Positions 8,068-9,649 of a stretch of DNA of 9,649 nucleotides are shown here, one piece after another; position 1 is the first letter of the stretch, and each line of letters begins with the position of its first letter. The translations under genes were made by a program, and so were the position numbers. The stretch comes from JAENVT01 sp040005915 (GTDB taxonomy: Bacteria; Actinomycetota; Acidimicrobiia; Acidimicrobiales; Ilumatobacteraceae). The stretch spans positions 1-9,649 of the forward strand of contig JBDTYA010000319.1 in NCBI GenBank assembly GCA_040005915.1, read 5' to 3'. The notes under the pieces were generated by a model. That model ran no database searches. It was not told the origin of the DNA and saw only the letters and a program-made list of their open reading frames with translations.

Positions 8068-9285
8068 CTATGCCATCTTTGCCTGTAGGCGCCGATCGAG
8101 TGAGTCGAGGAAGTCTTCGGTGCTGAGGTACGGGGCATCCTTGGCGATGAGGATCGCCAGATCCTTTGTCATCTCGCCGGATTCGACCGCTTCGATGCAC
8201 ACGCGCTCCAGAGCTTCGGCGAACTCGACGACTTCGGGGGTGTCGTCCATACGGCCGCGGTAGGTCAGTCCCTGTGTCCACGCGTAGATCGACGCGATCG
8301 GGTTGGTCGACGTCTTGTTGCCCTTCTGGTGCTCGCGATAGTGACGGGTCACCGTGCCGTGCGCGGCCTCGGCCTCGACCGTCTTGCCGTCGGGGGTCAT
8401 GAGCACCGATGTCATCAGGCCGAGCGAGCCGAAACCCTGGGCGACCGTGTCGCTCTGGACGTCGCCGTCGTAGTTCTTGCAGGCCCACACGTATCCGCCC
8501 TCCCACTTCATTGCGCAGGCGACCATGTCGTCGATCAGGCGATGCTCGTAGGTGAGTCCTGCCGCATCCATCTCCGCCTTGAACTCGGTCTGGTAGATCT
8601 CCTCGAACAAGTCCTTGAACGTGCCGTCGTACGCCTTCAGGATCGTGTTCTTCGTACTGAGGTAGACGGGGTAGTTGCGGATGAGCCCGTAACGCAGCGA
8701 TGCCCTGGCGAAATCGCGGATGGAGTCGTTGTAGTTGAACATCCCCATCGTCACGCCGCCGTCGGCGCCGAAGTCGGCGATCTTCATCTCGACCGGCTCA
8801 CTGCCGTCGGCCGGGATGTACGTCATCGTGACGGTGCCGGCGCCGGGCACCTTGTAGTCGGTGGCCTTGTACTGGTCGCCGTGCGCGTGGCGACCGATGA
8901 CGATCGGCTTCGTCCAGCCAGGCACGAGACGCGGGATGTTGGAGATCACGATCGGCTCTCGGAAGATGACGCCACCGAGGATGTTGCGGATGGTGCCGTT
9001 GGGGCTTTTCCACATCTTCTTGAGGCCGAACTCCTCGACGCGCGCCTCGTCGGGGGTGATGGTCGCGCACTTCACGGCGACGCCGTACTTCTTCGTCGCA
9101 TTGGCCGAGTCGACGGTGATCTGATCGTTGGTCGCATCACGCGATTCGATACCGAGATCGAAGTAGTCCAGGTCGATGTCGAGATACGGCAGGATGAGCT
9201 TGTCCTTGATGAACTGCCAGATGATGCGGGTCATCTCGTCGCCGTCCATCTCGACGACCGGGTTCTTGACCTTGATCTTTGCCAC
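8068..9285 (-). CDS. icd: NADP-dependent isocitrate dehydrogenase (type II, eukaryote-like)
   Basis: Oxidatively decarboxylates isocitrate to 2-oxoglutarate with NADP, a TCA-cycle step and NADPH source, in the cytoplasm. 405 residues from MAKIKVKNPVVEMDGDEMTR. It aligns without offset to human IDH1 at every key position I can check: Ser94, Asn96, Arg100, Arg109 and Arg132 (isocitrate), Tyr139 and Lys212 (catalysis), Asp252, Asp275 and Asp279 (metal), and His309-Gly-Thr-Val-Thr, Arg314, His315 (NADP). Arg314 and His315 indicate NADP rather than NAD. This is the homodimeric subfamily II, not the E. coli type. I chose the GTG at 9285 because AGAGG lies 8 bases before it and it gives the family N-terminus. 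The GTG at 9294 would add MRA and overlap that ribosome binding site. It is divergent from the acyl-CoA dehydrogenase and first in a possible three-gene minus-strand unit. Confidence 0.97.
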   Translation of the reverse strand: MAKIKVKNPVVEMDGDEMTRIIWQFIKDKLILPYLDIDLDYFDLGIESRDATNDQITVDSANATKKYGVAVKCATITPDEARVEEFGLKKMWKSPNGTIRNILGGVIFREPIVISNIPRLVPGWTKPIVIGRHAHGDQYKATDYKVPGAGTVTMTYIPADGSEPVEMKIADFGADGGVTMGMFNYNDSIRDFARASLRYGLIRNYPVYLSTKNTILKAYDGTFKDLFEEIYQTEFKAEMDAAGLTYEHRLIDDMVACAMKWEGGYVWACKNYDGDVQSDTVAQGFGSLGLMTSVLMTPDGKTVEAEAAHGTVTRHYREHQKGNKTSTNPIASIYAWTQGLTYRGRMDDTPEVVEFAEALERVCIEAVESGEMTKDLAILIAKDAPYLSTEDFLDSLDRRLQAKMA

Positions 9286-9293
9286 TGCACGCA

Positions 9294-9298
9294 CCTCT
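9294..9298 (-). promoter_or_regulatory. Ribosome binding site of icd
   Basis: AGAGG on the minus strand, 8 bases before the GTG at 9285. It decides between the two in-frame GTG codons at 9294 and 9285. Confidence 0.55.
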
Positions 9299-9308
9299 GC
9301 TGGGAGTC

Positions 9309-9326
9309 ACTTGTATCGGACTTGTA
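9309..9326. repeat. Tandem heptamer ACTTGTA upstream of icd
   Basis: ACTTGTA at 9309-9315 and again at 9320-9326, separated by TCGG, so the copies repeat every 11 bases, about one helical turn. On the icd strand they read TACAAGT twice. They fall in the probable icd leader or just downstream of its -10 box, a place where a protein binding one face of the DNA could act. Confidence 0.4.
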
Positions 9327-9327
9327 C

Positions 9328-9333
9328 AGGTTA
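9328..9333 (-). promoter_or_regulatory. Candidate -10 box of icd
   Basis: TAACCT on the minus strand (TAnnnT type), giving a leader of roughly 35 bases before the GTG at 9285. No convincing -35 is seen. Confidence 0.25.
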
Positions 9334-9391
9334 GCTTCCGGCGCTGCGGCCGTTGACATCTGCGCCCGGATGGGCCGAGGGGTGACTCCAT

Positions 9392-9397
9392 TAGCAT
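9392..9397 (+). promoter_or_regulatory. Candidate -10 box for a leaderless acyl-CoA dehydrogenase mRNA
   Basis: TAGCAT fits TAnnnT and ends exactly 7 bases before the ATG at 9405. No Shine-Dalgarno sequence lies between them. The geometry is the same as at the carboxyltransferase gene, suggesting a transcript beginning at the start codon. Confidence 0.4.
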
Positions 9398-9404
9398 CGC
9401 GTCG

Positions 9405-9649
9405 ATGGACTTCACGTGGACGGCCGAGCAGATGGAGTTGCGCGAGCAGGCCCGCGAGGTGGCCACCGAGGCAGTCCGACGGTTCGGCCGCCACAACGAT
9501 TCGTGGATCAATGGCTTCTCCAAGGAGTTCGCCAAAGAGATGGCCGCGCACGGGTGGATCGGTATGACCTGGCCGACCGAGTTCGGCGGCGGCGGTCGGC
9601 CGGCGATCGAGCGGCTGATCGTCGGCGAGGAGATGATCAAGGCCGGCGC
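9405..9649 (+). CDS. Acyl-CoA dehydrogenase, N-terminal part (runs off the window)
   Basis: 81 complete codons from the ATG at 9405, open to the window end. The sequence MDFTWTAEQMELREQAREVA, then the HGWIGMTWPTEFGGGGRPAIERLIVGEEM stretch split across residues about 51-79, is the N-terminal helical domain of FAD-dependent acyl-CoA dehydrogenases. These enzymes introduce a trans-2 double bond into an acyl-CoA and pass electrons to electron-transfer flavoprotein. The GW(I)GM-WP-E-GG motif is characteristic of the family. The catalytic glutamate and FAD-binding regions lie outside the window, so substrate class cannot be judged. It is divergent from icd and probably leaderless. Confidence 0.9.
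   Translation, partial: MDFTWTAEQMELREQAREVATEAVRRFGRHNDSWINGFSKEFAKEMAAHGWIGMTWPTEFGGGGRPAIERLIVGEEMIKAG

Larger units (their letters stand above)
9303..9389. repeat. Inverted octamer pair in the icd / acyl-CoA dehydrogenase divergent region
   Basis: GGAGTCAC at 9303-9310 is the exact reverse complement of GTGACTCC at 9382-9389, 71 bases apart. Read along each gene, both start codons are preceded by GTGACTCC: 15 bases before the acyl-CoA dehydrogenase ATG (9405) and 17 before the icd GTG (9285). A shared regulator site is possible; chance is not excluded for an 8-mer. Confidence 0.35.

Noticed and set aside
7991..8506. N-terminal extension of the PEP-domain frame into icd
   Set aside because: It overlaps icd coding sequence, is Arg-rich shadow sequence, and the conserved opening plus a ribosome binding site support the ATG at 7990.
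9286..9294. Earlier GTG start for icd at 9294
   Set aside because: It adds three residues not typical of the family and would overlap the only Shine-Dalgarno sequence; the GTG at 9285 has proper 8-base spacing.
9353..9358. A perfect TTGACA, considered as the -35 box of the acyl-CoA dehydrogenase promoter
   Set aside because: It is 33 bases from the TAGCAT -10 candidate, far beyond the usual 16-18, and no other -10 lies at proper spacing.
8329..9567. Plus-strand open frame of 412 codons antisense to icd
   Set aside because: Long antisense frames are expected in high-GC genes. It has low-complexity Val/Asp/Arg composition, crosses the intergenic region and overlaps the acyl-CoA dehydrogenase start.

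Overview
The window is high-GC, gene-dense bacterial DNA with GTG starts, short intergenic gaps and TAnnnT-type -10 boxes. It carries a type II (eukaryote-like) NADP isocitrate dehydrogenase, a polytopic Sec/Tat-type molybdoenzyme and an actinobacterial-style PEP-utilizing protein. Together these point to an actinobacterium, plausibly an Acidimicrobiia (Ilumatobacter-like) lineage. The taxonomic call is an inference from protein style, not from a marker gene.

Layout. Plus strand: a 5'-truncated LysR regulator (1-894), a short carboxyltransferase-family acyl-CoA carboxylase beta subunit (905-2248), hexameric-type citrate synthase gltA (2345-3613), and a membrane-anchored sulfite-oxidase-family molybdopterin oxidoreductase (3690-5303). 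Minus strand, convergent with these: isocitrate dehydrogenase icd (9285-8068), a PEP-synthase-type phosphohistidine-domain protein without an ATP-grasp domain (7990-6350), and a PIG3-like zinc-free quinone oxidoreductase (6320-5343). Gaps of 77 and 29 bases allow one transcript. Plus strand again: the first 81 codons of an acyl-CoA dehydrogenase (9405-9649), divergent from icd across 119 bases. No intergenic stretch exceeds 120 bases, and I see no RNA genes, CRISPR, IS elements or phage genes.

Theme. This is mostly central carbon and acyl-CoA metabolism. Citrate synthase and isocitrate dehydrogenase are two TCA-cycle steps. An acyl-CoA carboxylase subunit and an acyl-CoA dehydrogenase fit fatty or organic acid turnover. 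The PEP-domain protein and the two redox enzymes have no assignable substrate. The genes look intact and chromosomal, and no defence system or mobile island is evident.

The less ordinary signals are: (i) an internal RRRFL twin-arginine motif after four membrane helices in the molybdoenzyme, implying mixed Sec/Tat assembly; (ii) an orphan phosphohistidine domain lacking its ATP-grasp partner; (iii) a near-perfect 22-base palindrome in the gltA leader; (iv) a hairpin hiding the molybdoenzyme's ribosome binding site; (v) two apparently leaderless genes with a -10 box exactly 7 bases before the start codon; and (vi) repeated short elements in the icd/acyl-CoA dehydrogenase divergent promoter region.
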